A stretch of 64,000 nucleotides of DNA from Burkholderiales bacterium. GTDB lineage: Bacteria; Pseudomonadota; Gammaproteobacteria; Burkholderiales; SG8-41. Positions 16,204-24,433 of this stretch are shown in pieces. The notes beneath the pieces were generated by a model. It did no database searches. It was not told the DNA's origin and saw only the letters and a list, made by a program, of their open reading frames with translations. The translations under genes were made by a program, and so were the position numbers. Positions within the stretch are counted from its first letter, which is position 1. The number at the start of each line of letters is the position of its first letter. Location of the stretch: positions 434,001 to 498,000 of the forward strand of contig DATAJS010000013.1 in the NCBI GenBank assembly GCA_036262035.1, written 5' to 3'.

Positions 16204-18170
16204 GCGATCCGGCTGCCCATCCTGCGCCGCGGCGTGTTGCCGTGGACTGGATCTATTACGTCACCGCGACGTTTTTCTTCCTCTATCTTTTCTACTACTA
16301 CTGGTCCGCCGAGGGCGGGCCGGTGCTGCTCGCGAACACGCTGGTCCCCGTGGCGTTCGTGCTCTATACGCTCGACGCGCTGCGCAAGAACGAGTTCCAT
16401 GCGAAGCTGCCCGCTGCCGTCCAGTACGGCATCGCGCTCTTGTACGCCGTCACGTGCATCGCGATCGCCGCGTACATGAACTGGCAGTACGAGGAGATCG
16501 GCACGGTGCGGGCCGGCATCTGGAACGGCACCGACCTCGTGTTCGGCGCGCTCATGGTCGCGCTGGTGACGATCTATGCGTGGCAGCGCTATCGCGAGCT
16601 GTGCATCCTGAACCTGGTCCTCGTGCTCTATGCCGTGTACGGCAGACACGTGCCGGGGATGTTCAATCACCCGGGTCTGACGTGGGAGCGCGTGGTGACC
16701 GCGATGAGCCTCGAGATGACGACGGGCGTGTACTCGAGCCTGCCGCAGCTCGCGCTGACGCTGATCGGCTCGTTCATCCTGGTGCTCTCGGTGCTGCGCG
16801 CGTTCGGCTGCGTGGAATCGATCCTCAGGGCCTCGAAGCTGATCGCCGTGCGCTCGCCGCACGCGCTGCCGCAGTCGGCGGTGCTGGGCTCGATGGCGGT
16901 CGGCACGGTGAGCGGAAGCGGAGCGGCGAATGCCATCACGGTCGGCTCGGCGACGATTCCGGCCATGATCGGCGCCGGCATGCCGCGCACGATAGCCGCC
17001 TCCATCGAGACGGCTTCCTCGCTCGGCGGTCAACTGATGCCGCCGGTGATGGGCATCTCCGCCTTTCTCATGGCGGAATTTCTCGGGGTGAGCTATTTCG
17101 ACGTCGTCGCGCGCGGCTACGCGCCGGCGCTCGTCTACTACGCCGGCGTCAGCGTTTCGGTGTACCTCCTGTCGACGCGTTACAGCGCGCGCCTCGGCGT
17201 GTTGTCCGTCGAGCCGATGCGCACCGCGGACTGGTTCAACATGGCCGCTTTCGTGGTCGTCGTGGCCGGCCTGGTCAGCCTGATGGCGACGCTGCACCTC
17301 GCTCCGATGTTCGCGGCGCTGTACATGTTCGTCGCGGTGTCGGCCGGGCTGATCGTCGCCCACGTGACCGTCACGGCGCGCACGCAAGGCCTCTCGTGGC
17401 GCTCGCTGATCGCGCCGCTCGGGCGCACCGTCGATCATTTCGCGAGCATGACCTCGGACCTGACGCTGCTGCTCGCGACGCTTTCGATCATGACGGGCGC
17501 GTTCGTGATCACCGGCGTCCCGACCAAGGTCGGCGCCCTGATGATCGACGCCGCGGGCGTGAACCTCGCCGCGATGGCGATCATGGCGTTCTTCTTCGGC
17601 GCGCTGCTGGGCACCGGGCTTCCGCCGGCCCCGACCTACATCATCACCGCGCTCGTCATCGTGCCGCCGATGATCAAGGTCGGCGTCAACCCGTGGGTGG
17701 TGCACTTCTTCTGTTTCTTTCTCGCCGTCTGGGGCGAGCTGACGCCGCCCACCTCGGTCGCCGCCGCCGTGACCGCGAAGATCGCGGACGCGCCGTTCAT
17801 GCAGACGCTCTTTCGGGCGATCCAGGTCTGCGTCTCGCTGTTCGTGCTGATGGCGGGGGTCTTCACGCGGCCGGAGCTGGTGCTCGAGCCCGGCTGGGCG
17901 CAGCTCGGCGCGCTGGTGCTTCTGCTGACCGCCACCATCGGTATCACCTTCAGCATCCAGGCCCGGTTCTCGGTCGTGCGGGTGCTCGATCTCGCGTTGC
18001 GCGCAGTACTTGCGGCGTGCGCGCTGGTGGTGCTGTTGCATCCGGACCGCATGCTGGCCGCGGCCGCATGCGTCGCGGTCGGGCTCTTCGTCGCGTATTG
18101 GGTCGTGCGCTGCCGCGGTGTTCCGATCGCCGCACCGGTGGTGCCGCAGCACGCCGCAAGCCGGCGCTAG
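16200..18170 (+). CDS. TRAP transporter fused permease (DctQ-DctM type, TAXI-associated)
   Basis: The 656-residue protein is strongly hydrophobic. Several N-terminal helices (about residues 17-200) precede the large DctM-like domain with GTVSGSGAANAITVGSATIP and ETASSLGGQLMPPVMG, and a second inverted half with GTGLPPAPTYIITALVIVPP and WGELTPPTSVAAA. These are signatures of the sodium-driven TRAP carriers working with TAXI receptors. It sits in the inner membrane and imports the substrate caught by the upstream receptor. Its stop shares the bases CTAG with the stop of the converging hydrolase gene. Confidence 0.93.
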   Translation: MSDPAAHPAPRRVAVDWIYYVTATFFFLYLFYYYWSAEGGPVLLANTLVPVAFVLYTLDALRKNEFHAKLPAAVQYGIALLYAVTCIAIAAYMNWQYEEIGTVRAGIWNGTDLVFGALMVALVTIYAWQRYRELCILNLVLVLYAVYGRHVPGMFNHPGLTWERVVTAMSLEMTTGVYSSLPQLALTLIGSFILVLSVLRAFGCVESILRASKLIAVRSPHALPQSAVLGSMAVGTVSGSGAANAITVGSATIPAMIGAGMPRTIAASIETASSLGGQLMPPVMGISAFLMAEFLGVSYFDVVARGYAPALVYYAGVSVSVYLLSTRYSARLGVLSVEPMRTADWFNMAAFVVVVAGLVSLMATLHLAPMFAALYMFVAVSAGLIVAHVTVTARTQGLSWRSLIAPLGRTVDHFASMTSDLTLLLATLSIMTGAFVITGVPTKVGALMIDAAGVNLAAMAIMAFFFGALLGTGLPPAPTYIITALVIVPPMIKVGVNPWVVHFFCFFLAVWGELTPPTSVAAAVTAKIADAPFMQTLFRAIQVCVSLFVLMAGVFTRPELVLEPGWAQLGALVLLLTATIGITFSIQARFSVVRVLDLALRAVLAACALVVLLHPDRMLAAAACVAVGLFVAYWVVRCRGVPIAAPVVPQHAASRR

Positions 18171-18865
18171 CTCAGGTAGCGATGCAGAAAAGCGGCGCTC
18201 GCCTCGAGCGCCTCGGGTCCGTCGTCGGCGTGTAGCCCGGGCCAGGCGTGCAGGCGCTTATCGGTCGAGCCCAGGGATTCGTACAGCTCGAACTGGCCGT
18301 CACGGTCGAAGCGCTCGTCGTCCCACTGGACGGTGAACAACACCGGCACCGTGACGCGCCCGGCGTAGGCCCTGAAGTGCCGGTCGATGCCGCTGCGCGT
18401 GACGCTGCTCCCCCGCATGCCCGCCTTGCCGAGGACCGCGGCGCGGATGCGCGCATCGCTCGCGACATACGGCAGCCCGAACATCGTGCCCATGGACACG
18501 CCCCAATAGCCGATGCGGGTCCTGTCGATGCCGTCCAGCGCCGTCAGCGCATCGAGGACCGCCGTCCAGTCGTCGATCATGTCCTGCACCACGTTCGGGC
18601 GCGTCCACATCGCGCGATAAGCCGGATGCGACGCGTCGGTGACCGGACCTCGCGCGCCGTGCACCGGTCCGTCGATGGCCGCGGCCCACCAGCCGTAACC
18701 GGTGAAGATCTCGGCCATGCGCAGCATCTTGGCGCTGCGCTTGTGGCCGCTGCCGCCGTGGCCCATGAGCACCAGCGGCTGCGCACCGGCGGCTTCGGCC
18801 GGCTGCCAGACCACGCCGGGAATCGCCTTGCCGCCTCGCTCGATGGTGAAGTCGCGCTCGTTCAC
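18167..18865 (-). CDS. Alpha/beta hydrolase (dienelactone-hydrolase-like)
   Basis: GTG at 18865 follows GGAGG by eight bases and gives 232 residues; the longer upstream frame has low-quality, arginine/serine-rich sequence. MGHGGSGHKRS is the oxyanion region, GVSMGTMFG the nucleophile elbow (Ser), and the catalytic His is probably in WPGLHADDGPEA. No signal peptide. It converges on the TRAP permease gene with stop codons overlapping by four bases. Substrate unknown; related proteins are annotated as prolyl-oligopeptidase-fold or DLH-like hydrolases. Confidence 0.82.
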   Translation of the reverse strand: MNERDFTIERGGKAIPGVVWQPAEAAGAQPLVLMGHGGSGHKRSAKMLRMAEIFTGYGWWAAAIDGPVHGARGPVTDASHPAYRAMWTRPNVVQDMIDDWTAVLDALTALDGIDRTRIGYWGVSMGTMFGLPYVASDARIRAAVLGKAGMRGSSVTRSGIDRHFRAYAGRVTVPVLFTVQWDDERFDRDGQFELYESLGSTDKRLHAWPGLHADDGPEALEASAAFLHRYLS

Positions 18866-18894
18866 GTCACTGCCTCCGTCCGCGGAAGATCTCG

Positions 18895-18907
18895 ACGATA
18901 GCATCGT
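18895..18907. promoter_or_regulatory. Short palindrome between divergent hydrolase and MFS genes
   Basis: ACGAT-AGC-ATCGT is a perfect inverted repeat followed at 18912-18917 by TAGACT, a possible -10 box for the MFS gene. It is a weak operator candidate. Confidence 0.22.
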
Positions 18908-18927
18908 GCTGTAGACTGCGCCCGGCA

Positions 18928-20172
18928 ATGAATTCCTTCTTCTCGACCATCCGCACCCATCGCGCATTCAAGGCTCTGCGCTACCGTGAGTTCCGCCTGA
19001 TTTGCGGCAGCCAGGTGTTCGGCAACATCGGGATGTGGATGGACGAGCTCTCCCGCGGATGGCTGATCTACCAGCTCACCGACTCGGTCGTGCAGCTCGG
19101 ACTGGTGCGCGGCATCCAGTTCATCCCGACGCTGCTGATCTCGCCGCTCGCCGGCACCGCCGCCGACCGCTATTCGCGCAAGAACTTGCTGCTCGTCTCA
19201 CAGGCGATGCAGGGCCTGTCGTTCGCGGTTCTGGCACTGCTGATATTCAGCGGCCATGTCGTGCCCTGGCACGTCTATGCGATCGCGGTGGCGACCGGCG
19301 TGATGCAGGCGATCCAGCAGCCTGCGCGCTCGGCGATCGTGACCGACACCGTCCCGCTCGAAATGCTGACCAACGCCATCGGCGTCACCGCGCTGATCTT
19401 CAACGGGTCGCGGCTCCTCGGGCCGGCGCTGGCGGGCGCGATCATCGCGATGGTGGACACCGGCGGCGCGTTCGCGGTGCAGGCCGCCTGCCTGTTCATC
19501 GCGGTGGTCTGGACGGCGCAGCTCGCCCCGCATGCGCATGCCGACGGCAAGGCCATGACGGCGCGGCAGGAATCGTTCGCACGCAGCATCGTCGAGGGCT
19601 GGAAGTTTTCCTGGCACAACCAGAACGTGCGCGCGGGGATACTCACCACGACGATCGTGTGCGCCCTGATGTTCCCGTTCGTCACGCTGCTTCCGGTGTT
19701 CGCGCGGGACCTGCTCAAGGTGGGCGCCGAAGGACAGGGTTTCATGCTGGCCGCGATGGGCGTCGGCGCACTGATGAGCGCGGCCACCATCGCGTTCGCA
19801 GGTCACCGGCTCACGCGAGGCAAGGTCATGATCGACGCGTCGATCGTGTACGGCCTGGCGCTCGTGGTGTTCGCCGTCTCACCGTGGTACTGGCTCGCCA
19901 TCGTCGCGATGACCGTGACCGGACTCTGCCATGTCCACGCCAACGCGCTGGTGCACACCGTCGTGCAAACGCACTCGCCGCCGGCCTATCGCGGCCGCAC
20001 CATGGCGCTGTTCAACATGAGCCAGATGCTCTCCACCGCGGGCAGCGTGCTGATCGGCCTGCTCGCCGCGGCGCTCGGCTCGCGCGGCGCCGTGGCGGCG
20101 ATGGGCATCGCCGGTGCGCTGGGTATGGTGATTCTGGCGTGGCTGATGCCGCGCGCGCGGCAGATCAAATAG
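18928..20172 (+). CDS. MFS transporter, EntS-like (MFS_3) type
   Basis: The 414-residue protein has about twelve hydrophobic segments. The start ALRYREFRLICGSQVFGNIG, followed by AGTAADRYSRKNLLL in the loop after helix 2, matches the MFS_3/EntS-like exporters; a second half repeats the pattern (GHRLTRGKVM). It sits in the inner membrane and probably exports a small compound. No specific substrate can be read. The alpha/beta-fold protein gene follows 44 bases later on the same strand. Confidence 0.88.
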   Translation: MNSFFSTIRTHRAFKALRYREFRLICGSQVFGNIGMWMDELSRGWLIYQLTDSVVQLGLVRGIQFIPTLLISPLAGTAADRYSRKNLLLVSQAMQGLSFAVLALLIFSGHVVPWHVYAIAVATGVMQAIQQPARSAIVTDTVPLEMLTNAIGVTALIFNGSRLLGPALAGAIIAMVDTGGAFAVQAACLFIAVVWTAQLAPHAHADGKAMTARQESFARSIVEGWKFSWHNQNVRAGILTTTIVCALMFPFVTLLPVFARDLLKVGAEGQGFMLAAMGVGALMSAATIAFAGHRLTRGKVMIDASIVYGLALVVFAVSPWYWLAIVAMTVTGLCHVHANALVHTVVQTHSPPAYRGRTMALFNMSQMLSTAGSVLIGLLAAALGSRGAVAAMGIAGALGMVILAWLMPRARQIK

Positions 20173-20216
20173 CGCGGGAAACCGTATACTGCTTTCATCC
20201 CCTTCGGAGCTTTTGT

Positions 20217-21050
20217 ATGACGCGGAACGATCGTCCGGCGGCTGAAGGGCGGGTCGTCGATGCCGTTGTAGAGGTCTCGACCGGACCGGTGTTCTATCGG
20301 GACTCGGGCGGCAACGGCGTGCCGATGGTGTTCCTCCACGCGGCGTCCGGCAACAGCATGACGTGGGAGCATCAGATTCCCGCCTTCCTGGCAGCCGGCT
20401 ACCGCTTCATCGCGATCGACTACCGGGGCGCCGACAGGAAATCCGGCGCGCGCGACTGGTCGGATCAGATCCATGCGCTGGTGACCCGGCTCGCCCTCGA
20501 CCGCTTCCATCTCCTGGGCACGGCGCTCGGCGGCGGTACCGCGTTCCAGTACGTTCTGGCCTATCCGCAGAAAGTGCGCAGTCTCGTCATCGCCAACAGT
20601 CACGGCAACGTGACCGACGAGGACTATGTCGAGATGGGCAAACGCATCCGCCCGTCGCCGCAATTCGAAGCGCTGCCCGTGGATTTCCGCGAGCTCGGTC
20701 CCTCTTACCGGGCAGCGAACCCGGCCGGCGCGGCGCGATGGCTGGCCGTATCCCGGCGCAAGTCCCCGGTCGACAGCGCACCCGTGTCGAGCGCGGCCGA
20801 GGCCGAGGCGCGATTTACGCTGAAGCCCGAAAGAGCCGTCACCTGGGCGAAGCTCGAAGCGCTCGCAGTGCCGACCCTCCTGATAGCCGGCGACGCCGAT
20901 CTCTACATGCCGCCTTCGGTGCTGCGCATGTTCACGGCTCGCATGAGCAAGGCGGAATCGGCCGTCATCCCCGAAACCGGTCACTCGTCATACTGGGAAG
21001 ACCCTGAAGCGTTCAATCGCATCGTCCTCGGGTTCATTGCGAAGCATTAG
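20217..21050 (+). CDS. Alpha/beta-hydrolase-fold protein lacking the nucleophile serine
   Basis: The 277-residue protein has the fold clearly: FLHAASGNSMTWEHQIP (oxyanion region), IAIDYRGAD, LLIAGDADLYMPP (acid Asp) and PETGHSSYWEDPEAF (catalytic His). At the nucleophile elbow, however, it reads GTALGG, so the usual Ser is Ala103 (codon GCG at 20523-20525). It may be non-hydrolytic, or use another chemistry as some cofactor-free members do. TATACT at 20185-20190 could be its -10 box. Its stop overlaps that of the converging PchB-like gene. Confidence 0.85.
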   Translation: MTRNDRPAAEGRVVDAVVEVSTGPVFYRDSGGNGVPMVFLHAASGNSMTWEHQIPAFLAAGYRFIAIDYRGADRKSGARDWSDQIHALVTRLALDRFHLLGTALGGGTAFQYVLAYPQKVRSLVIANSHGNVTDEDYVEMGKRIRPSPQFEALPVDFRELGPSYRAANPAGAARWLAVSRRKSPVDSAPVSSAAEAEARFTLKPERAVTWAKLEALAVPTLLIAGDADLYMPPSVLRMFTARMSKAESAVIPETGHSSYWEDPEAFNRIVLGFIAKH

Positions 21051-21352
21051 GACGTTTTGCGCCTCGCGCGAAAACCCGCGAGATGCAGCCGCCTGGACTC
21101 GTCGACGATCGCCTGAAAGATTGCCTGGACCATCTTCTGGTTCACACCCTGCGCGGCGGCCCACTCGCGGCGCTGCGCAAAGAGTCGCTTGCGATGCGCC
21201 GGCACGGCGATCTCGCTCAAATCGGTCTTGAAGCGCAGCGCGGCCATCGCGTACTTCGCGCGCTTGCCGAGCAGCTTGACGAGGTCGCGGTCGATCGCAT
21301 TGACGGCTGCGCGCACGTCCTCTAGATTGCGGCAGTCACCGGGTGCTTTCAT
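21047..21352 (-). CDS. AroQ-fold chorismate mutase / isochorismate-pyruvate lyase (PchB-like)
   Basis: The 101-residue all-helical protein begins MKAPGDCRNLEDVRAAVNAI and continues DLVKLLGKRAKYAMAALRFK, close in order to PchB, with IPAHRKRLFAQRREWA-like spacing after it. PchB splits isochorismate to salicylate and pyruvate and has weak chorismate mutase activity. ATG 21352 is chosen over ATG 21361 because GGGATG precedes it at proper distance. No siderophore or salicylate genes are adjacent, so the physiological reaction is uncertain. TATACT on the minus strand near 21373-21378 may be its -10 box. Confidence 0.85.
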   Translation of the reverse strand: MKAPGDCRNLEDVRAAVNAIDRDLVKLLGKRAKYAMAALRFKTDLSEIAVPAHRKRLFAQRREWAAAQGVNQKMVQAIFQAIVDESRRLHLAGFRARRKTS

Positions 21353-21411
21353 GATGTGCATCCCAAACGAAAAAGTATAGCGTCATCACTGAGGCCGTAC
21401 GCAATTCGTCG

Positions 21412-22368
21412 ATGCGTGGATTCCTCGCGGCAGCGCTCTTCACATCGCTCGCGCTCTCGTCCGCTGCGAGCGCGCAAAGCTATCCCGCAAAACCCATACG
21501 CATGATCGTGCCGTGGGCCGCGGGCGGGACGACCGACATCCTCGCGCGCATCTTGGGCCAGAAGCTGGGCGAAGCTTCGGGGCAGCAGATCCTAGTCGAC
21601 AACCGCGGCGGTGCGAGCGGCAACATCGGCTCCGAAGTCGCGGTCAAGGCGCCTGCCGACGGTTACACGCTGCTCTTCGGCTCGATGAGCACGCATACGA
21701 TGAATCAGTTCCTGTACAGCCGGATGACCTGGGATCCGGTGCGGGACGTCGCGCCCATCACGATGATCGCCAACGTCGCGAGCGTGCTGGTCGCGCATCC
21801 GTCGCTGCCGGCGAAGAATATTCGCGAGCTCATCGTGCTCGCCCGATCGCGGCCGGGCCAGCTCAACTTCGCGTCCGGCAGCAGCGTCTACCAGTTGTGC
21901 GGCGAGCTGCTGAAGATGACGGCGAAGATCGACATCGTGCACGTGCCGTACAAGAGCGGCAGCCCGGCGGTGACCGATCTCCTGGGCGGCCAGATCGAAA
22001 TGCTCTTTACCGGCGCGCCGGTGACCCTGCCGCACATCAAAGCGGGGAAGCTCAAGGTGCTCGCGGTCACCAACACACGGCGCGCGCAGGTGCTGCCCGA
22101 CGTGCCGACCATCGGCGAGACGCTTCCGGGCTACGAGTTCAACAACTGGTATGGGCTCATGGCGCCGGCGGGCACCCCGCGCCCGATCGTCGACCGGCTG
22201 AATGCCGAGGTCCTGCGCATCCTCGGCCAGCCCGACGTGCGCGAGAAACTTCTGGGGCTGGGCGCCGACCCGGCGCCGACGACACCCGAGAGATTCGCCG
22301 CGGTGATGAAAGCCGACGCCGAAAAAGCGGGGCGGCTCATCAAGGCGGCGGATGTGAAGGCGGATTAG
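21412..22368 (+). CDS. Bug-family (TctC) periplasmic solute receptor
   Basis: The 318-residue protein has a clear signal peptide ending SAASAQ, then YPAKPIRMIVPWAAGGTTD and DNRGGASGNIGSEVA, the two ligand-loop signatures. VPYKSGSPAVTDLLGGQI follows in the second lobe. Ligand unknown. A second Bug gene lies 125 bases downstream on the same strand, separated by a mosaic palindromic repeat. The two proteins are clearly different in sequence, so this is not a recent duplication. Confidence 0.93.
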   Translation: MRGFLAAALFTSLALSSAASAQSYPAKPIRMIVPWAAGGTTDILARILGQKLGEASGQQILVDNRGGASGNIGSEVAVKAPADGYTLLFGSMSTHTMNQFLYSRMTWDPVRDVAPITMIANVASVLVAHPSLPAKNIRELIVLARSRPGQLNFASGSSVYQLCGELLKMTAKIDIVHVPYKSGSPAVTDLLGGQIEMLFTGAPVTLPHIKAGKLKVLAVTNTRRAQVLPDVPTIGETLPGYEFNNWYGLMAPAGTPRPIVDRLNAEVLRILGQPDVREKLLGLGADPAPTTPERFAAVMKADAEKAGRLIKAADVKAD

Positions 22369-22370
22369 CG

Positions 22371-22474
22371 ACCCCGTGCGCCACAGGATCGCCACGTCGC
22401 CCGCCCGCGCCTCGCGCTGACATCGCTGTGGTCATCGCGAGGAACGCTGTGACGAAGCAATCCCGACACGATCG
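22371..22474. repeat. Mosaic palindromic dispersed repeat (arms in reversed order)
   Basis: CCCGTGCGCCACAGGATCGC starts the first arm and GTCATCGCGAGGAACGC starts the second, which ends GACGAAGCAATCCC. The same arms occur in the opposite order at 42929-43038. The GTCAT[T/C]GCGAGG...GAAGCAATC unit is a common dispersed repeat in betaproteobacteria. Confidence 0.75.
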
Positions 22475-22493
22475 AGAAAACGGAGGGGCCGCG

Positions 22494-23450
22494 ATGCGAA
22501 TACTCCTGATGCTGTTGTCGGCGCTGTGCCTGATGAATCTCGCCTGCGCCGAATACCCCGACCGCCCGATGCGCCTCATCGTCTCGTATCCGCCCGGCGG
22601 CGGCACCGACGTGACCGCGCGGCAGATCGTGCCCATGCTCTCCGAACGCCTCGGCAAGCAGGTCGTCATCGACAACCGTTCCGGCGCGGGATCCACGCTC
22701 GGCACCAACCTCGCGGCCAAGGCGACGCCCGACGGTTACACGCTGCTCATGAGCGACACCACGTTCGGCATCGTGCCCGGGCTCTATCCCAAGCTGCCGT
22801 ACGACGCGCTGCGCGATTTTGCGCCGGTCACGCAGATCACCAGCGTTCCGGTTGCGCTCGTGGTTCACCCTTCGGTGGCGGCGAGCTCGGTCAAGGAGCT
22901 CGTGGAGCTGGCCAAGGCGAAACCGGGCGCGCTCAACTTCGGCTCGGGCGGCGTCGGCACGCCGGTGCACATGGCCGGCGAGCTGCTCATGGTCCAGGCG
23001 CACATCAAGATGCTGCACGTCCCTTACAAGGGCGCGGGGCCGGCGTTCGCCGATCTGCTCGGGGGCCAGTTCCAGCTCATGTTCCCGACGCTGCAGTCGG
23101 TGGTTCCCTACGTGAAGTCGAACAGGGTGCGCCTCATCGCGATGACGACCGAAAAGCGCTCGCCCGCCTTTCCCGAAGTGCCGACGGTCGTAGAGTCCGG
23201 CATACCCGGCGTGATCGCGGTGGCGTGGTTCGGCATCCACGCGCCCGCGCGCACGCCGAAAGCCGTCATCGCGCGGCTGCACGACGAAGCCGTCAAGGTC
23301 GTGCGCGAGCCGTCGATCCGCGAGCGCTTCCTCGCCGACGGCGCGGAGCCGATCGGCAGCACGCCCGATCAATTCCGCGCATTCGTCGCGAACGAGATCG
23401 GCAAGTGGACGAAAGTCGTGAAGGCGTCCGGCATCAAGGTCGAGTTCTGA
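22494..23450 (+). CDS. Bug-family (TctC) periplasmic solute receptor
   Basis: Signal peptide MRILLMLLSALCLMNLACA leads into YPDRPMRLIVSYPPGGGTD and DNRSGAGSTLGTNLA; VPYKGAGPAFADLLGGQF lies in the second lobe. It has 318 residues, the usual length. CGGAGGGG precedes ATG 22494. Ligand unknown. It converges with the signal-less NMT1-like gene. Confidence 0.93.
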   Translation: MRILLMLLSALCLMNLACAEYPDRPMRLIVSYPPGGGTDVTARQIVPMLSERLGKQVVIDNRSGAGSTLGTNLAAKATPDGYTLLMSDTTFGIVPGLYPKLPYDALRDFAPVTQITSVPVALVVHPSVAASSVKELVELAKAKPGALNFGSGGVGTPVHMAGELLMVQAHIKMLHVPYKGAGPAFADLLGGQFQLMFPTLQSVVPYVKSNRVRLIAMTTEKRSPAFPEVPTVVESGIPGVIAVAWFGIHAPARTPKAVIARLHDEAVKVVREPSIRERFLADGAEPIGSTPDQFRAFVANEIGKWTKVVKASGIKVEF

Positions 23451-23456
23451 GCTCGA

Positions 23457-24317
23457 TCAGCCGACCAGCGCCGAGTGCTCGCTGCGGCCGTCGCTCAGCC
23501 CGCGCGCTTTCATCCACGCGTAGGCGCGGTTGAAGAGCGCCGGATCGTAGTAGTCCACGTGCTTGTAGCGCACGAACGCGCGCCCGAGCTCGCGGGGTGC
23601 GAGCTCGCCCCTGGCATGCGCGGTCACGTGGTGGGCGTACTTGTAGAAATCGCCGTTGATCAGGTCGACCGCCCGGTTCTCCGCGTCGTAGTACGCCTTG
23701 CGCTGCTCGGGCGTGAGATCGGCCGCGATCACCTCGCCGCCGCGATAGAACGAGGCGGCGATGATATGCGCGCCGGCTTTCAGCCCGAGGCTGATGAAAG
23801 GCTCCATGACCGTGATCGCGCGGGCGCTGCCGTCCTTCAGCGCGCCCCAGCGCATCTGCGGCAGGCCGCCGTGCTCGATGCGGACATGATCGGCGCCGAC
23901 CGCGCTCTCGAGCATTTGCAGCGTGGTGTAATGCGAGCCCGTGAGCTCCTGCACCACGATCGGCACGTCGGCCAGGTCGCGCGCGGTCTGGAGCCGCTCG
24001 TCGAACGTGAGGATCGCCTGCGCGGCGATCGCTGCGCGCAACGCGGCGATGTTCCCGCTGCGCGCGCCCCGCTCCAGGCGGTCGATGCTCGCCCATTCGC
24101 AGACGTTGTAACTGTCCGCCGAGCCGCAATCGAACATCTGCTCCTTCAAACGGCTCATGACGGGTTGGCCGACGGCATCCCGTTCGCGGTCGGCATGCGT
24201 CGCGCTGAAACTGACGTCGAGGCCGGCGGCTTCGAACAGCCCTTCCTCGATGGCGACGATGACCGGAAGGTCGAACACCTGGTTGTTCGGCGCGATGCGG
24301 ATCACGGGCTTGCTCAT
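23457..24317 (-). CDS. NMT1/THI5-like periplasmic-binding-fold protein without signal peptide
   Basis: The 286-residue protein opens IRIAPNNQVFDLPVIVAIEE, as mature SsuA/THI5-type receptors do, and has the two-lobe pattern later (ITVMEPFISLGLKAGAHIIA). No signal peptide or upstream extension with one is visible; ATG 24317 has GGGAGGAGT just before it. So either it works in the cytoplasm as an enzyme or sensor, or export uses another route. No ABC permease or ATPase is adjacent. The C-terminal part (YKYAHHVTAHARGELAP) is rich in His. Confidence 0.7.
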   Translation of the reverse strand: MSKPVIRIAPNNQVFDLPVIVAIEEGLFEAAGLDVSFSATHADRERDAVGQPVMSRLKEQMFDCGSADSYNVCEWASIDRLERGARSGNIAALRAAIAAQAILTFDERLQTARDLADVPIVVQELTGSHYTTLQMLESAVGADHVRIEHGGLPQMRWGALKDGSARAITVMEPFISLGLKAGAHIIAASFYRGGEVIAADLTPEQRKAYYDAENRAVDLINGDFYKYAHHVTAHARGELAPRELGRAFVRYKHVDYYDPALFNRAYAWMKARGLSDGRSEHSALVG

Positions 24318-24433
24318 GGCACTCCTCCCGGCGGTTGGTTCCAGTGCGTTCCCATGTCGTGCCTCCTCCAGCGTCGTATCATCGTGATCCGACGCCCCTC
24401 ATATACTCCACATCCCGCACGAGGTCAGCAGCG

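Noticed and set aside
15921-18152. Long minus-strand frame opposite the TRAP permease
   Set aside because: The product is His/Arg/Asp-rich without domains, a typical antisense shadow of a hydrophobic protein gene.
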